A DNA stretch of 64,000 nt, taken from JAAXPZ01 sp965215705. Lineage in GTDB: Bacteria; Campylobacterota; Campylobacteria; Campylobacterales; Sulfurovaceae. Position 1 is the first letter of the stretch. Each line of letters opens with the position of its first letter. The DNA lies in the NCBI GenBank assembly GCA_965215705.1, contig CBDCEE010000002.1, positions 186,001 to 250,000 of the forward strand, in the 5' to 3' direction. A program made the position numbers and the translations under genes. The notes under the pieces are model-generated. The model was not told the DNA's origin. It saw only the letters and a list, made by a program, of their open reading frames with translations, and made no database searches. Positions 1 through 7,540 of this stretch are shown here, piece after piece.

Positions 1-210
1 GATTATGATACGTATGCCAAACACTACTGTATCACGAAAGATAGAATAGGAGACAGAGATATTCTTCTCATGCATCCAGGACCCGTGATGCGAAATATAG
101 ATATTTCCGATGAGATGCTAGATGACCCACGGTGTAAGGTACTGGAACAGGTCAAAAATGGTGTCTATGTCAGAATGGCGATTCTAAAACTCTTGTTATT
201 GGACTCATAA
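1..210 (+). CDS. pyrB: aspartate carbamoyltransferase, C-terminal fragment
   Basis: The reading frame is open from the window edge to TAA at 208-210, so only the last 69 residues are visible. They contain the HPGPV motif followed by RNIDIS and end in an EQVKNGVYVRMAIL helix. This arrangement is typical of the C-terminal domain of aspartate carbamoyltransferase, which condenses carbamoyl phosphate with aspartate in pyrimidine synthesis. pabB starts 5 bases further on, so the two are probably co-transcribed. Ornithine carbamoyltransferase is the main alternative, but the window has a separate argF and the HPGPV-R pattern favours PyrB. Confidence 0.85.
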   Translation, partial: DYDTYAKHYCITKDRIGDRDILLMHPGPVMRNIDISDEMLDDPRCKVLEQVKNGVYVRMAILKLLLLDS

Positions 211-214
211 ATGT

Positions 215-1186
215 ATGTATTGGTATAGCCAAGAGGAGGGATTCGAGCAGATTGATAGGTTGGGTAAAAGGGGCATACCCTTTCTCTTCATCATCTCCTA
301 TAATCAATCCAAGATATTTGTGCAGCCTTTGGATCAACTTGAGAGCAGTATCTACTATAAGCTAGAGGATTGGCGAAACTATCCTGTACAGAAGCGGGAG
401 AGAGCATTTACCTTTACTAAAATGCCGGCAGACTTTCCCCTCTATGAGAAGAAGCTTGAGAAGGTACGCGAAGAGATACGCTCCGGTAACACCTATCTAC
501 TCAATCTGACCTGTAAGACACCTATAGAGAGTGACTTCTCACTCAAAGAGATCTTTACCTACGCCAGGGCTAAGTTCAAACTCTACTTTAAAGATCAGTT
601 TACCTGCTTTTCTCCGGAACGTTTTATCGAGATAGAGGGTGACAGGATCGCAACTTATCCGATGAAGGGTACGATCGATGCGGATATTCCCGATGCCAAA
701 CAGAAGATACTCCATGATGAAAAAGAGATGGCGGAACATGTGATGATCGTCGATCTGATGCGTAATGATCTGGGGATCGTGGGGAAGGATGTCAAGGTAG
801 AACGATTTAGGTATGTAGACAGGATCAAAGCAGGCAACAAAGCGCTCTTACAGGTCAGCTCCAAAGTGACAGCACAACTGCCGGAGAACTGGAGAGACGG
901 TATCGGTACGCTGCTTGCACGGATGCTTCCGGCAGGTTCCATTACCGGTACTCCCAAAAAGAAAACAGTGGAGATCATTGCGCAGGTAGAGAGCTACGAG
1001 AGAGGCTTTTATACAGGAGTGTTTGGTGTCTTTGATGGTAAAAACCTGCGTTCTGGGGTCATGATACGCTTTATCGAGCAGGAAGAGGGGAAGCTCTACT
1101 ACAAGAGTGGTGGTGGTATCACGATCGACTCAGATGCCCGTTCTGAGTATGAAGAGCTGGTGGACAAGATCTATTTGCCACTCTGA
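215..1186 (+). CDS. pabB: aminodeoxychorismate synthase component I (PabB-like)
   Basis: This is a 323-residue chorismate-binding enzyme that makes 4-amino-4-deoxychorismate for folate. Visible family motifs are SPERFI near 133, PMKGTID near 149-155, DLMRNDLG near 180-187, PAGSITGTPK near 239-248 and a GGGIT segment near 300. The protein lacks the long N-terminal region of TrpE/PabB from enteric bacteria, and short PabB proteins are usual in Campylobacterota. The PMKGT lysine motif favours PabB over anthranilate synthase, and no glutamine amidotransferase partner is adjacent. ATG at 215 is chosen because the ATG at 211 hits a stop after five codons. The 3' end overlaps the convergent lipoprotein gene by 16 bases. 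Confidence 0.85.
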   Translation: MYWYSQEEGFEQIDRLGKRGIPFLFIISYNQSKIFVQPLDQLESSIYYKLEDWRNYPVQKRERAFTFTKMPADFPLYEKKLEKVREEIRSGNTYLLNLTCKTPIESDFSLKEIFTYARAKFKLYFKDQFTCFSPERFIEIEGDRIATYPMKGTIDADIPDAKQKILHDEKEMAEHVMIVDLMRNDLGIVGKDVKVERFRYVDRIKAGNKALLQVSSKVTAQLPENWRDGIGTLLARMLPAGSITGTPKKKTVEIIAQVESYERGFYTGVFGVFDGKNLRSGVMIRFIEQEEGKLYYKSGGGITIDSDARSEYEELVDKIYLPL

Positions 1187-1716
1187 TAGATATCACACCT
1201 GTCGGTGCGTATCTTCCATTGGTATTTTGGGTCTTTTAGGATGGGGGCAAAGTAGAGCTTACCAGAGGCTCTCCATGGATCCAGCAAAATACCTGAAGCG
1301 AGATTCTTTGTATGGCGTGGTAGTGCTACCAGCGCATTATGCTCCAGCCAATAGCTTCCTACATGGGCTCCTACGGGTTGGAGGCTGATCGTTTTGAAAT
1401 GAAACTTCTGTAGATGGAGGTAGAGATCATCACTCCACTGATAACAGAGTCCCCGATTTTTGATCCCTACATTGGTCAGAAAGTTATGCACCAATGGCGG
1501 TGTAGATACGTGATAGCGTGAAGCCAGTTCTCTGCTATAATGGATCGCTTCATGGGATATGGTTCTGGCTTCTGCTGGGTCTATATGGCTATGTGTACGC
1601 ATGAGTAGTGTATAGAGTTTCTCTTGATCGGAGTGTACTGTTTTGGGGTCAAAATGAGGGGTACAGGAGACAAGCAGCAGAAGGAGCAGGAATATCCCTG
1701 CTATCTGTCTCTGCAT
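1171..1716 (-). CDS. putative lipoprotein of unknown function
   Basis: I do not recognise this 181-residue protein. It begins MQRQ followed by a leucine-rich hydrophobic segment and a lipobox ending in LLVSC, so it should be exported and lipid-anchored. The mature part is rich in His, Tyr and Leu, with no motif I can name. The frame extends to TTG at 1731, but ATG at 1716 places the signal peptide correctly. The upstream gene stops just before this start, so the pair is probably translationally linked. The 3' end runs 16 bases into pabB from the opposite strand. Confidence 0.7.
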   Translation of the reverse strand: MQRQIAGIFLLLLLLVSCTPHFDPKTVHSDQEKLYTLLMRTHSHIDPAEARTISHEAIHYSRELASRYHVSTPPLVHNFLTNVGIKNRGLCYQWSDDLYLHLQKFHFKTISLQPVGAHVGSYWLEHNALVALPRHTKNLASGILLDPWRASGKLYFAPILKDPKYQWKIRTDRCDIYQSGK

Positions 1717-1720
1717 AGTG

Positions 1721-2107
1721 TTAGCTGACAATGATCGCTTCAGGGAAGATCACGCCATCTATCGAAAGCTCTGCCATCTTTTTGATCTCTTTTTCGTTGA
1801 GGATCAGTGTCAGGACTTTGGTATCGAACAGGTACTCTTGTGCGATCGGTTGTATCCTGGCAGCATCTTCGATCTGGCAGACCAGATATTTACTCTCCAG
1901 TGCATTGGCAAAAAGTGCTTCTGTGACACTAGTCACCGTCACTGCAAAGGCTATACGGTTCTCCTGACAATACTGTGCAAGAGTGATAGAGTCGCTGAGT
2001 GGCTCAAGAAGCATAATGCTGCCAGGGGAAGCCTTTTTGATATCTTCGACAGAAAATACCTTTCTGAACTCATCACTCTTGATCCATGGATGTCCAAATA
2101 TAAGCAT
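1721..2107 (-). CDS. conserved hypothetical protein
   Basis: This 128-residue protein starts with ATG at 2107 behind a good AGGAG ribosome site. It has an alternating alpha/beta pattern with conserved-looking segments such as FGHPWI and SPGSIMLLEPLS. There is no signal peptide or membrane segment, so it is probably cytoplasmic. I cannot assign a function. It lies between a small zinc-ribbon membrane protein and a lipoprotein on the same strand, and the run from ribA down to the lipoprotein looks like one transcription unit. Confidence 0.7.
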   Translation of the reverse strand: MLIFGHPWIKSDEFRKVFSVEDIKKASPGSIMLLEPLSDSITLAQYCQENRIAFAVTVTSVTEALFANALESKYLVCQIEDAARIQPIAQEYLFDTKVLTLILNEKEIKKMAELSIDGVIFPEAIIVS

Positions 2108-2119
2108 ATCTTTCTCCTT

Positions 2120-2335
2120 TTACTTGGGTAGGCACTCTTTAGAGCAGTAATATTTTCCTTTGAAAACAATACTCTCTTTTCTCGTGACATAGGTGCTGCA
2201 TGTTTGACACTCTTCGAGTGCATCTGCATCGGTCTCTTTTTCCTCTTTACTCTGGCCAGGGAGCGCAAAAGAACCACCCATGAACCTATAGATCGCTACC
2301 AGTACCGCACCGATCAAAATCAATTTTAATATCAT
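2120..2335 (-). CDS. small membrane protein with Cys4 zinc-ribbon-like tail (PP0621-like)
   Basis: The 71-residue protein has one N-terminal membrane segment (ILKLILIGAVLVAIY). It is followed by a charged stretch and a cytoplasmic-looking tail with C-x2-C and C-x3-C pairs (ECQTCSTYV and YYCSKECL) suited to binding zinc. This layout fits the PP0621-type family of small proteins, whose function is unknown to me. Its ATG overlaps the rsmG stop codon by four bases (ATGA), which indicates translational coupling. Confidence 0.75.
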   Translation of the reverse strand: MILKLILIGAVLVAIYRFMGGSFALPGQSKEEKETDADALEECQTCSTYVTRKESIVFKGKYYCSKECLPK

Positions 2336-2916
2336 GTTTTAATCCACAAATAGTTTCGTTTATCTCTGGATACTATAGCATAGTTTCGCTGATTATTGGT
2401 AGCTTCTATCTCTTTAAATACCTGACTTCCTTTATAGAAGAGATACTCTGTATGTGCATTACTGAGATGCTGTGTGATCTTCAGTAGTAGCTGTGTATCT
2501 GTGACTGCTCTGGAACTGACCATCCCGAAGGGGAGATGTTGTAGGGCTTCTACTCTCATTTTGGCGACAGTTACATAGGGGAGTTCTAGTTCCATGATGA
2601 CAAATTTTAGAAAAGAGGCTCTTTTGTTTAGCGGCTCACACAATACGGTTTCTATAGTATCAAAATAGATACCCAGTACCATTCCAGGAAAGCCCGCACC
2701 GGTACCGACATCCAGCAGAGAGTTAGGAGGATGGATGAATGTGACAGGATAGAGGGAGTCGATGATGTTTTCATAGATGCTTTCTAGATCTTTTGCTCCG
2801 GTGAGATTGTGGATCTGATTCCACTCATGGAGCAGGGTAGCAAATTGCTCTAGCTTGAGACATTTCTCTTCAGTGAGTGGGATGGCTGCTTTGGTGAGGT
2901 GCTGTGAGAGGTTCAT
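2332..2916 (-). CDS. rsmG: 16S rRNA (guanine-527-N7)-methyltransferase RsmG
   Basis: RsmG methylates G527 in the 530 loop of 16S rRNA, using S-adenosylmethionine. The N-terminal helical part contains the family signature WNQIHNLTG, and the SAM-binding motif I is LLDVGTGAGFPG. A later VSSRAV segment is also typical. The length of 194 residues is normal. It follows ribA by two bases and overlaps the next small gene by four, consistent with one operon. Adjacency of ribA and gidB/rsmG is, as I recall, shared with Campylobacter. Confidence 0.92.
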   Translation of the reverse strand: MNLSQHLTKAAIPLTEEKCLKLEQFATLLHEWNQIHNLTGAKDLESIYENIIDSLYPVTFIHPPNSLLDVGTGAGFPGMVLGIYFDTIETVLCEPLNKRASFLKFVIMELELPYVTVAKMRVEALQHLPFGMVSSRAVTDTQLLLKITQHLSNAHTEYLFYKGSQVFKEIEATNNQRNYAIVSRDKRNYLWIKT

Positions 2917-2918
2917 GT

Positions 2919-3491
2919 TTAGAGCTTGTGTCCCATTTTGGACTTTTTGACATTGAGATAGGCTTGGTTGTGGGGGTTGGGTTCTGTGATGAGAGGGATG
3001 ATCTCACGCAGTTCTATGTCAGAGAGGGACTTTATCTTATCCGGGTTATTGGTGAGTAGCTTGATGGTATGGATCCCAAAATGATCGAGGATGAACGAGA
3101 TGATACCATAGGTTCGCTCATCGGCTTTGAATCCAAGCTGATGGTTGGCTGCGACGGTATCGAGTCCCTGATCCTGAAGTGCATAGGCATTGACCTTGTT
3201 CAGCAGGCCGATATTTCTACCCTCCTGCCTATGGTAGATGACCATACCGCCTTCTTTGGCGATGATATCCAGAGCAGACTGTAACTGCTCTCCGCAGTCA
3301 CATTTGAGAGAGCCCAATGCATCCCCGGTCAGACACTCGGAGTGTACACGTACGATAGGGGCATCGAGTGTACGGATATTCTCAGTAAAGATAGCCAGAT
3401 GCTCTTTCTCATCTTCTTTGAAAGCTTGTATTCTAAATGTCCCATACTTGGTAGGTAGGGTGGCGATTTGTGATATATCGATCTTATTCAT
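2919..3491 (-). CDS. ribA: GTP cyclohydrolase II
   Basis: RibA opens GTP to a 2,5-diamino-pyrimidinone phosphate, the first step of riboflavin synthesis. The zinc site is visible as C-x10-C-x-C (CLTGDALGSLKCDC), followed by the GTP-binding stretch YHRQEGRNIGLLNKV and LGFKADERTYG. At 190 residues it is a stand-alone RibA without a fused RibB domain. The ATG at 3491 has no recognisable ribosome site. A TATAAT sits only six bases upstream on the same strand, so the transcript may start at the ATG itself. Confidence 0.93.
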   Translation of the reverse strand: MNKIDISQIATLPTKYGTFRIQAFKEDEKEHLAIFTENIRTLDAPIVRVHSECLTGDALGSLKCDCGEQLQSALDIIAKEGGMVIYHRQEGRNIGLLNKVNAYALQDQGLDTVAANHQLGFKADERTYGIISFILDHFGIHTIKLLTNNPDKIKSLSDIELREIIPLITEPNPHNQAYLNVKKSKMGHKL

Positions 3492-3497
3492 AGCGGG

Positions 3498-3503
3498 ATT
3501 ATA
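3498..3503 (-). promoter_or_regulatory. candidate -10 box of ribA (possible leaderless mRNA)
   Basis: The minus strand reads TATAAT six bases before the ribA ATG, with no Shine-Dalgarno sequence between. If used, transcription would begin at or next to the start codon. No clear -35 box is seen, as is usual in Campylobacterota. Confidence 0.5.
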
Positions 3504-3509
3504 CTATAA

Positions 3510-3541
3510 GAATGAGTAATTGGGAATGAGTAATTAGGAAT
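3510..3541. repeat. 14-bp tandem repeat between ribA and hemB
   Basis: Two copies of a 14-base unit, GAATGAGTAATTGG and GAATGAGTAATTAG, occupy 3510-3537 and are followed by a partial third (GAAT). The tract lies in the divergent promoter region of ribA and hemB, so changes in copy number would alter spacing there. Confidence 0.75.
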
Positions 3542-3582
3542 TTTTGGTTAAAATGGTGAAAACTATTTATGTAAGGCTATAT

Positions 3583-4554
3583 ATGTTCGATAGATTTAGA
3601 AGAAAAAGGATCCATCCTGTCCTACGAGACCTGCTCCAAGAGACCCATTTACGTGTCGATGATTTCATCTACCCACTGTTTGCCAGAAGTGGTGAGGGAA
3701 TCAAGGATGAAGTAGGCTCTATGCCGGGTGTGTTCCAGATGAGTATCGATGAGATCGTCAAAGAGTGTACCGTACTCAAGGAGCTGGGTATCTACTCTAT
3801 CATCCTCTTTGGTATCCCGGATGTGAAAGACTCGGTAGGCAGTGATGCGATGTGCGAGCATGGGATCATGGCGGAGACAGTACGTGCTGTCAAGTCTGCA
3901 CATCCTGACATGTTCGTTGTCACTGATCTTTGTTTTTGTGAATACACAGACCACGGACACTGCGGTGTACTCGACCCTGTACTGGAGACGGTTGACAATG
4001 ACATTACGCTTGACAACCTAGCTAAGCAAGCTGTCGTTCATGCCAAAGCAGGGGTTGACATGATCGCCCCCTCCGGCATGATGGATGGTATGATCCAGGC
4101 GATCCGAGCAGGACTGGATGGTGCAGGATTTGTGAACCTGCCCATCATGAGCTACTCCAGCAAGTTTGCCTCTGCTTACTACGGCCCCTTCCGTGATGTA
4201 GCAGAGAGCAGTCCCGGTAAAGGCGATAGAAAAAGCTACCAGATGAACCCTGCCAATCGCCGTGAAGCGATCGCAGAGTCCGTAGCAGATGAGCTGGAGG
4301 GTGCCGATATCCTCATGGTCAAACCAGCCCTAGCCTATATGGATATCATCCGAGATGTCAGGGAGAACACCACCTTGCCACTGGCTGTGTATAATGTCAG
4401 TGGTGAGTACTCTATGCTCAAAATGGCTGCCAAGGCTGGGGTGATTGATTATGATGCTGTGATGATGGAGACGTTGCTTGGGTTCAAGCGGGCTGGGGCG
4501 GATATGATTATTACGTATCATGCTAAGGAAGCGGCGGAGTTGTTGCAGAAGTGA
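3583..4554 (+). CDS. hemB: delta-aminolevulinic acid dehydratase (porphobilinogen synthase)
   Basis: HemB joins two 5-aminolevulinate molecules to porphobilinogen for haem synthesis. The 323-residue protein has the zinc-ligand segment DLCFCEYTDHGHCG with Cys117, Cys119 and Cys127. The two active-site lysines are Lys194 (YSSKFASAYYG) and Lys247 (LMVKPAL). The frame extends back to TTG at 3544, but ATG at 3583 gives the normal MFDRFRRKR start and full family length. It is divergent from ribA; a short tandem repeat lies between them. Confidence 0.95.
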   Translation: MFDRFRRKRIHPVLRDLLQETHLRVDDFIYPLFARSGEGIKDEVGSMPGVFQMSIDEIVKECTVLKELGIYSIILFGIPDVKDSVGSDAMCEHGIMAETVRAVKSAHPDMFVVTDLCFCEYTDHGHCGVLDPVLETVDNDITLDNLAKQAVVHAKAGVDMIAPSGMMDGMIQAIRAGLDGAGFVNLPIMSYSSKFASAYYGPFRDVAESSPGKGDRKSYQMNPANRREAIAESVADELEGADILMVKPALAYMDIIRDVRENTTLPLAVYNVSGEYSMLKMAAKAGVIDYDAVMMETLLGFKRAGADMIITYHAKEAAELLQK

Positions 4555-4580
4555 TGTAAGGCAGCCAACCTCCTTCGTGA

Positions 4581-5249
4581 TTATATTTTTTGTTCAAACA
4601 GTATACTGTCTGAATAATGGGCTTTAAAAGGATTAATTTGTTGTTTTTTGCAATACTTTATAAAGTTTTTTAGTCCAATTTCTGATATTTTTTTTAAAAA
4701 AGTATTTGGAAATACAAGTTCAATCTTCTCTTTAGATGCTTTCGAGTTCTGTGAGCTCTCATCAAAAACCATTTCTTGAAATATTTGATAAAATGGTGAT
4801 TCTATTTTATGTCTTTGTGTAGATTCTTCCCGCTCCGTTGGTGATTGTAACTGATGTACCATACTATTTCTAGCCTCATAAAGTAAATATGCATATGTGG
4901 ATTTATAGTCATCATCATTTTCATTAGAAATAGCAACTTCTTTAATATCAACATACCAAGCTGAATTTAATATCTTTTGTATCTTCTCTTCATTTTCTAG
5001 GTAAACTGGGCAATAGTAGTTCCATTCTTTCCAAGTAGTATATTTATCTATAAAATTTATAAATCTTTTTTTTACACCTTTTTCTTCAGAAAAAGTAGCT
5101 TTTGCTAAAGATTCTAAAAAAGATATATAAAGTTTCTTTTTAAAAAGTGTTTCATGCTTTGGTGTAGATAATTGCTCTATTGCTTGTAATTGTTCTTTTA
5201 GGCACTGTTCGAAATTTTCTATCTTCTGTTCATTATTATTCAAATTCAC
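4581..5249 (-). CDS. hypothetical protein with candidate HEPN-type RNase motif
   Basis: This 222-residue gene is markedly richer in A+T than its neighbours and lies alone between hemB and a repeat-rich gap, which suggests recent acquisition. The sequence contains YEARNSMVHQL around residues 124-134. Arg127-Asn128 and His132 fit the R-(N/D/H)-x3-H active-site pattern of HEPN ribonucleases. An upstream helical segment (SFLESLAKATF, then RFINFIDKYTTW) resembles plasmid- and island-borne HEPN proteins as I recall them. No nucleotidyltransferase antitoxin partner is next to it. The family assignment rests on one short motif and general shape, so it is tentative. Confidence 0.55.
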   Translation of the reverse strand: MNLNNNEQKIENFEQCLKEQLQAIEQLSTPKHETLFKKKLYISFLESLAKATFSEEKGVKKRFINFIDKYTTWKEWNYYCPVYLENEEKIQKILNSAWYVDIKEVAISNENDDDYKSTYAYLLYEARNSMVHQLQSPTEREESTQRHKIESPFYQIFQEMVFDESSQNSKASKEKIELVFPNTFLKKISEIGLKNFIKYCKKQQINPFKAHYSDSILFEQKI

Positions 5250-5272
5250 TTCCTAACTTATCTTATTGCTCG

Positions 5273-5293
5273 TTCCCATCGTCTCGATGGGAA
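5273..5293. repeat. perfect palindrome, 9-bp stem
   Basis: TTCCCATCG and CGATGGGAA form a perfect 9-bp stem with a 3-base loop (TCT). The flanks (CTCG before, TGGATA after) resemble a widespread class of intergenic palindromes of the form CGTTCCCA...TGGGAATG. It lies 24 bases upstream of the HEPN-like gene start, on the side opposite gdhA. Confidence 0.7.
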
Positions 5294-5370
5294 TGGATAT
5301 ATTGTTTCAAGCTACATTAACATTTCAGCCCTTACGGTGAAAGTGTGACTGCTTTCAGATTTCCTCTCAT

Positions 5371-5394
5371 GGTGTGTTGGCAAACGCACCCTAC
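5371..5394 (-). repeat. REP-like palindrome, GTAG-GGTGCGTT family
   Basis: Read on the minus strand the unit is GTAG followed by GGTGCGTT, a TGCC loop and AACACACC. The stem is 8 bp with one mismatch or wobble. A near-identical copy lies at 63486-63509 before leuS. A GTAG tetranucleotide next to a hairpin is the hallmark of REPs moved by RAYT-type transposases. Confidence 0.7.
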
Positions 5395-5623
5395 TAACAT
5401 TGTACCATGATAATATTTTCTATCTTGCTATTTTGAGTATGTATAAACTTGACTTCAAATTACATAACTTGATCATATACCTTAAGTGAATGAGATAATT
5501 TTGTCAATTATTATGCTTATCATCATTTTTATAGATAAAAGAGCAAAACATAGTCATATATTCCTGATGTAACTCATCAATAAATTGCATGAAAAAAAAG
5601 GGTAAAACACCCCATTTTTAGGT

Positions 5624-5629
5624 TATAAT
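5624..5629 (+). promoter_or_regulatory. -10 box of gdhA
   Basis: TATAAT lies about 90 bases before the gdhA start in a T-rich context. This predicts a leader of roughly 80 bases that contains two hairpins. Confidence 0.6.
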
Positions 5630-5641
5630 TATGCAAGAGAA

Positions 5642-5691
5642 CAGCGAAGCTTCTTCTGCTTAGCAGCCTGTCGGGCCCACAGATGGTGGGT
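5642..5691 (+). other. structured 5' leader of gdhA: two tandem hairpins
   Basis: GCGAAGC and GCTTAGC can pair (one mismatch) around a TTCTTCT loop. Directly after comes GGGCCCAC paired with GTGGGTCC (one G-U) around AGATG. The two hairpins sit between the gdhA -10 box and its ribosome site. I do not recognise a named riboswitch. The second hairpin lacks a following U tract, so it is not an obvious terminator. Confidence 0.5.
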
Positions 5692-5719
5692 CCAATAGAC
5701 TTCTAAAAAAGGAAATAAA

Positions 5720-7081
5720 ATGAGTGCGTCAGACTACATAGAGAGAGTATTAGAGCAAGTAAAAGCCAGTTCCCCTGGTCAGGATGAATTTTATCAGGCA
5801 GCCGAAGAGGTGTTGCATAGTCTGGCACCACTTTTGGATAAAGAACCCAAGTATGAAGAGAATGGTATACTCGAGCGTATTGTCATTCCTGAGCGTAGTA
5901 TGATATTTCGTGTCAGTTGGGTAGATGATGCAGGAAAGGTCCAGACAAACTTTGGATATCGTGTACAATTCAACTCTGCGATCGGACCTTATAAAGGTGG
6001 ACTTCGTTTTCACCCTTCTGTCAATCTTGGTATCGTCAAGTTCTTGGGCTTTGAGCAGATCTTTAAAAACTCATTGACAGGACTCTCTATCGGTGGTGGT
6101 AAGGGAGGGAGTAACTTTGATCCCAAAGGAAAAAGCAATAATGAAGTCATGCATTTCTGTCAAGCATTTATGACCGAACTCTACAGACATATTGGTGAGA
6201 CCAAAGATATCCCCGCAGGTGATATCGGGGTAGGTGCTCGTGAGATCGGATATCTCTATGGACAGTTCAAAAAGATCACAGGTTCCTTTGAGGGGGTACT
6301 GACAGGTAAAGGACTCAACTGGGGAGGTTCACTGGCACGTACAGAAGCGACGGGCTTTGGTTCTGTCTACTTTGCCCAGAACGTATTGGAAAAAAATGGT
6401 ATGGATATTCAAGGGATGCGTTGTACTGTTTCTGGATCAGGTAATGTGGCAACCTATACGATCAAGAAGCTTCAGGAACTAGGAGCGATACCTGTCACTT
6501 GTAGCGATAGTAGAGGGATGATCTACCAAGAAGAGGGTATCGATGTCGAGACGCTCAGACAGGTCAAGGAGATAGGCAGACAATCCCTGACAGAGTACGC
6601 CAAACTCCAGCCAAATGCAGTCTATACCCCTGTAAGTGAGTATCCTGAAGGCAGAAATGCAGTCTGGGATGTACCTTGTGATGTGGCATTCCCAAGCGCC
6701 ACACAAAATGAGCTCAATGAGGAAGATGCCAAAGCCCTACACAAAAATGGGTGTAAATTGGTCAATGAAGGTGCCAATATGCCATCTACACTCAATGCAG
6801 TAGAGTATATGCAAAACAACGGCATACTCTTTGGTCCGGCCAAAGCAGCCAATGCAGGTGGTGTGGCAGTGAGCCAGTTGGAGATGAGCCAGAATGCCAG
6901 TATGGATCGTTGGAGTTTTGTAGAGGTAGACACCAAACTTTTCGGTATTATGAAAAATATCTTTAATGCAGCGTATGACACTTCTGTAGAATTTGGTAAA
7001 CCTGGTGACTTGGTCGTGGGTGCCAATATCGCAGGTTTTAAAAAGGTAGCAGACTCTATGATCGATGAGGGAGCTATCTAA
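5720..7081 (+). CDS. gdhA: NADP-type glutamate dehydrogenase
   Basis: The enzyme interconverts 2-oxoglutarate plus ammonium and glutamate. At 453 residues it is the standard hexameric length. It contains GPYKGGLRFHPSVN, the catalytic-lysine region IGGGKGGSNFDPKGKS and the dinucleotide-binding stretch VSGSGNVATYTIKKL. The cofactor assignment to NADP(H) follows from the family and was not proved here. It starts at ATG 5720 behind an AAGGAAAT ribosome site and is preceded by its own promoter and a structured leader. The upstream gap and the following promoter suggest a single-gene unit. Confidence 0.95.
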   Translation: MSASDYIERVLEQVKASSPGQDEFYQAAEEVLHSLAPLLDKEPKYEENGILERIVIPERSMIFRVSWVDDAGKVQTNFGYRVQFNSAIGPYKGGLRFHPSVNLGIVKFLGFEQIFKNSLTGLSIGGGKGGSNFDPKGKSNNEVMHFCQAFMTELYRHIGETKDIPAGDIGVGAREIGYLYGQFKKITGSFEGVLTGKGLNWGGSLARTEATGFGSVYFAQNVLEKNGMDIQGMRCTVSGSGNVATYTIKKLQELGAIPVTCSDSRGMIYQEEGIDVETLRQVKEIGRQSLTEYAKLQPNAVYTPVSEYPEGRNAVWDVPCDVAFPSATQNELNEEDAKALHKNGCKLVNEGANMPSTLNAVEYMQNNGILFGPAKAANAGGVAVSQLEMSQNASMDRWSFVEVDTKLFGIMKNIFNAAYDTSVEFGKPGDLVVGANIAGFKKVADSMIDEGAI

Positions 7082-7116
7082 GTATGTATTTTGCTTCAAA
7101 AGCATCATATTTTTGA

Positions 7117-7122
7117 TATAAT
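7117..7122 (+). promoter_or_regulatory. -10 box upstream of the lipoprotein gene
   Basis: TATAAT is followed 19 bases later by the lipoprotein ATG at 7142, with a GGAGAG ribosome site in between. It could also serve trkA-trkH downstream. Confidence 0.6.
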
Positions 7123-7141
7123 GTGGACGAAGGAGAGACAT

Positions 7142-7534
7142 ATGAAGTATCTAGCTATCACACTTATCACTGCCCTGTTGATGATCGGATGTGCAGGGTC
7201 ATCGGGGAGAGCCGTCTCCCCAAGCAGTGTACAGATGACGCACAGTGCCTATCTGGGGAAAAGTATCACGCTCTTTATCTTGGATAATGGTACGCCTTAT
7301 GCAAAGAAACAGTTAAAAACTGGGAAGCGTCTTTATGCATGGAACTCCAAGCGGAGTGGATTTGGCACGTATATACCAAGAACAAGATGGGATCATGAGG
7401 AGAGAGATTTTATGAGATCAGAATGTGAAGTGCATATTACTACCTCTTCCAAAGGTAAAATCCTCTCTATCACTGCACGTAATGATATTCGGAAAGATTG
7501 GGATGTGCATAGCTGTGCAGATTATCTCAAGTAG
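7142..7534 (+). CDS. small putative lipoprotein
   Basis: I do not recognise this 130-residue protein. It has a signal peptide with a lipobox ending LLMIGC near residue 18, so it should be lipid-anchored at the cell envelope. The mature domain contains YLGKSITLFILDNGTPY and ends with two cysteines spread over a short basic domain. The frame extends upstream to 7091, but ATG at 7142 follows GGAGAG and starts directly at the signal peptide. trkA begins 6 bases after its stop, so it may share a transcript with the potassium system. Confidence 0.7.
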   Translation: MKYLAITLITALLMIGCAGSSGRAVSPSSVQMTHSAYLGKSITLFILDNGTPYAKKQLKTGKRLYAWNSKRSGFGTYIPRTRWDHEERDFMRSECEVHITTSSKGKILSITARNDIRKDWDVHSCADYLK

Positions 7535-7540
7535 CCTATA

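Larger units (their letters stand above)
5250..5635. other. gene-free AT-rich gap with palindromic repeats
   Basis: No coding region is supported between the HEPN-like gene and the gdhA promoter. The stretch holds a 9-bp-stem palindrome at 5273-5293 and a GTAG-flanked REP-like palindrome at 5371-5394. The part from about 5400 to 5620 is plain AT-rich sequence in which I see nothing further. Confidence 0.6.

Noticed and set aside
655..978. Open frames opposite pabB
   Set aside because: They are shadows of the well-supported chorismate-binding gene and lack ribosome sites or family motifs.
5273..5293. Intrinsic terminator of the HEPN-like gene
   Set aside because: The palindrome lies upstream of that gene's start and has no U tract, so it is listed as a repeat instead.
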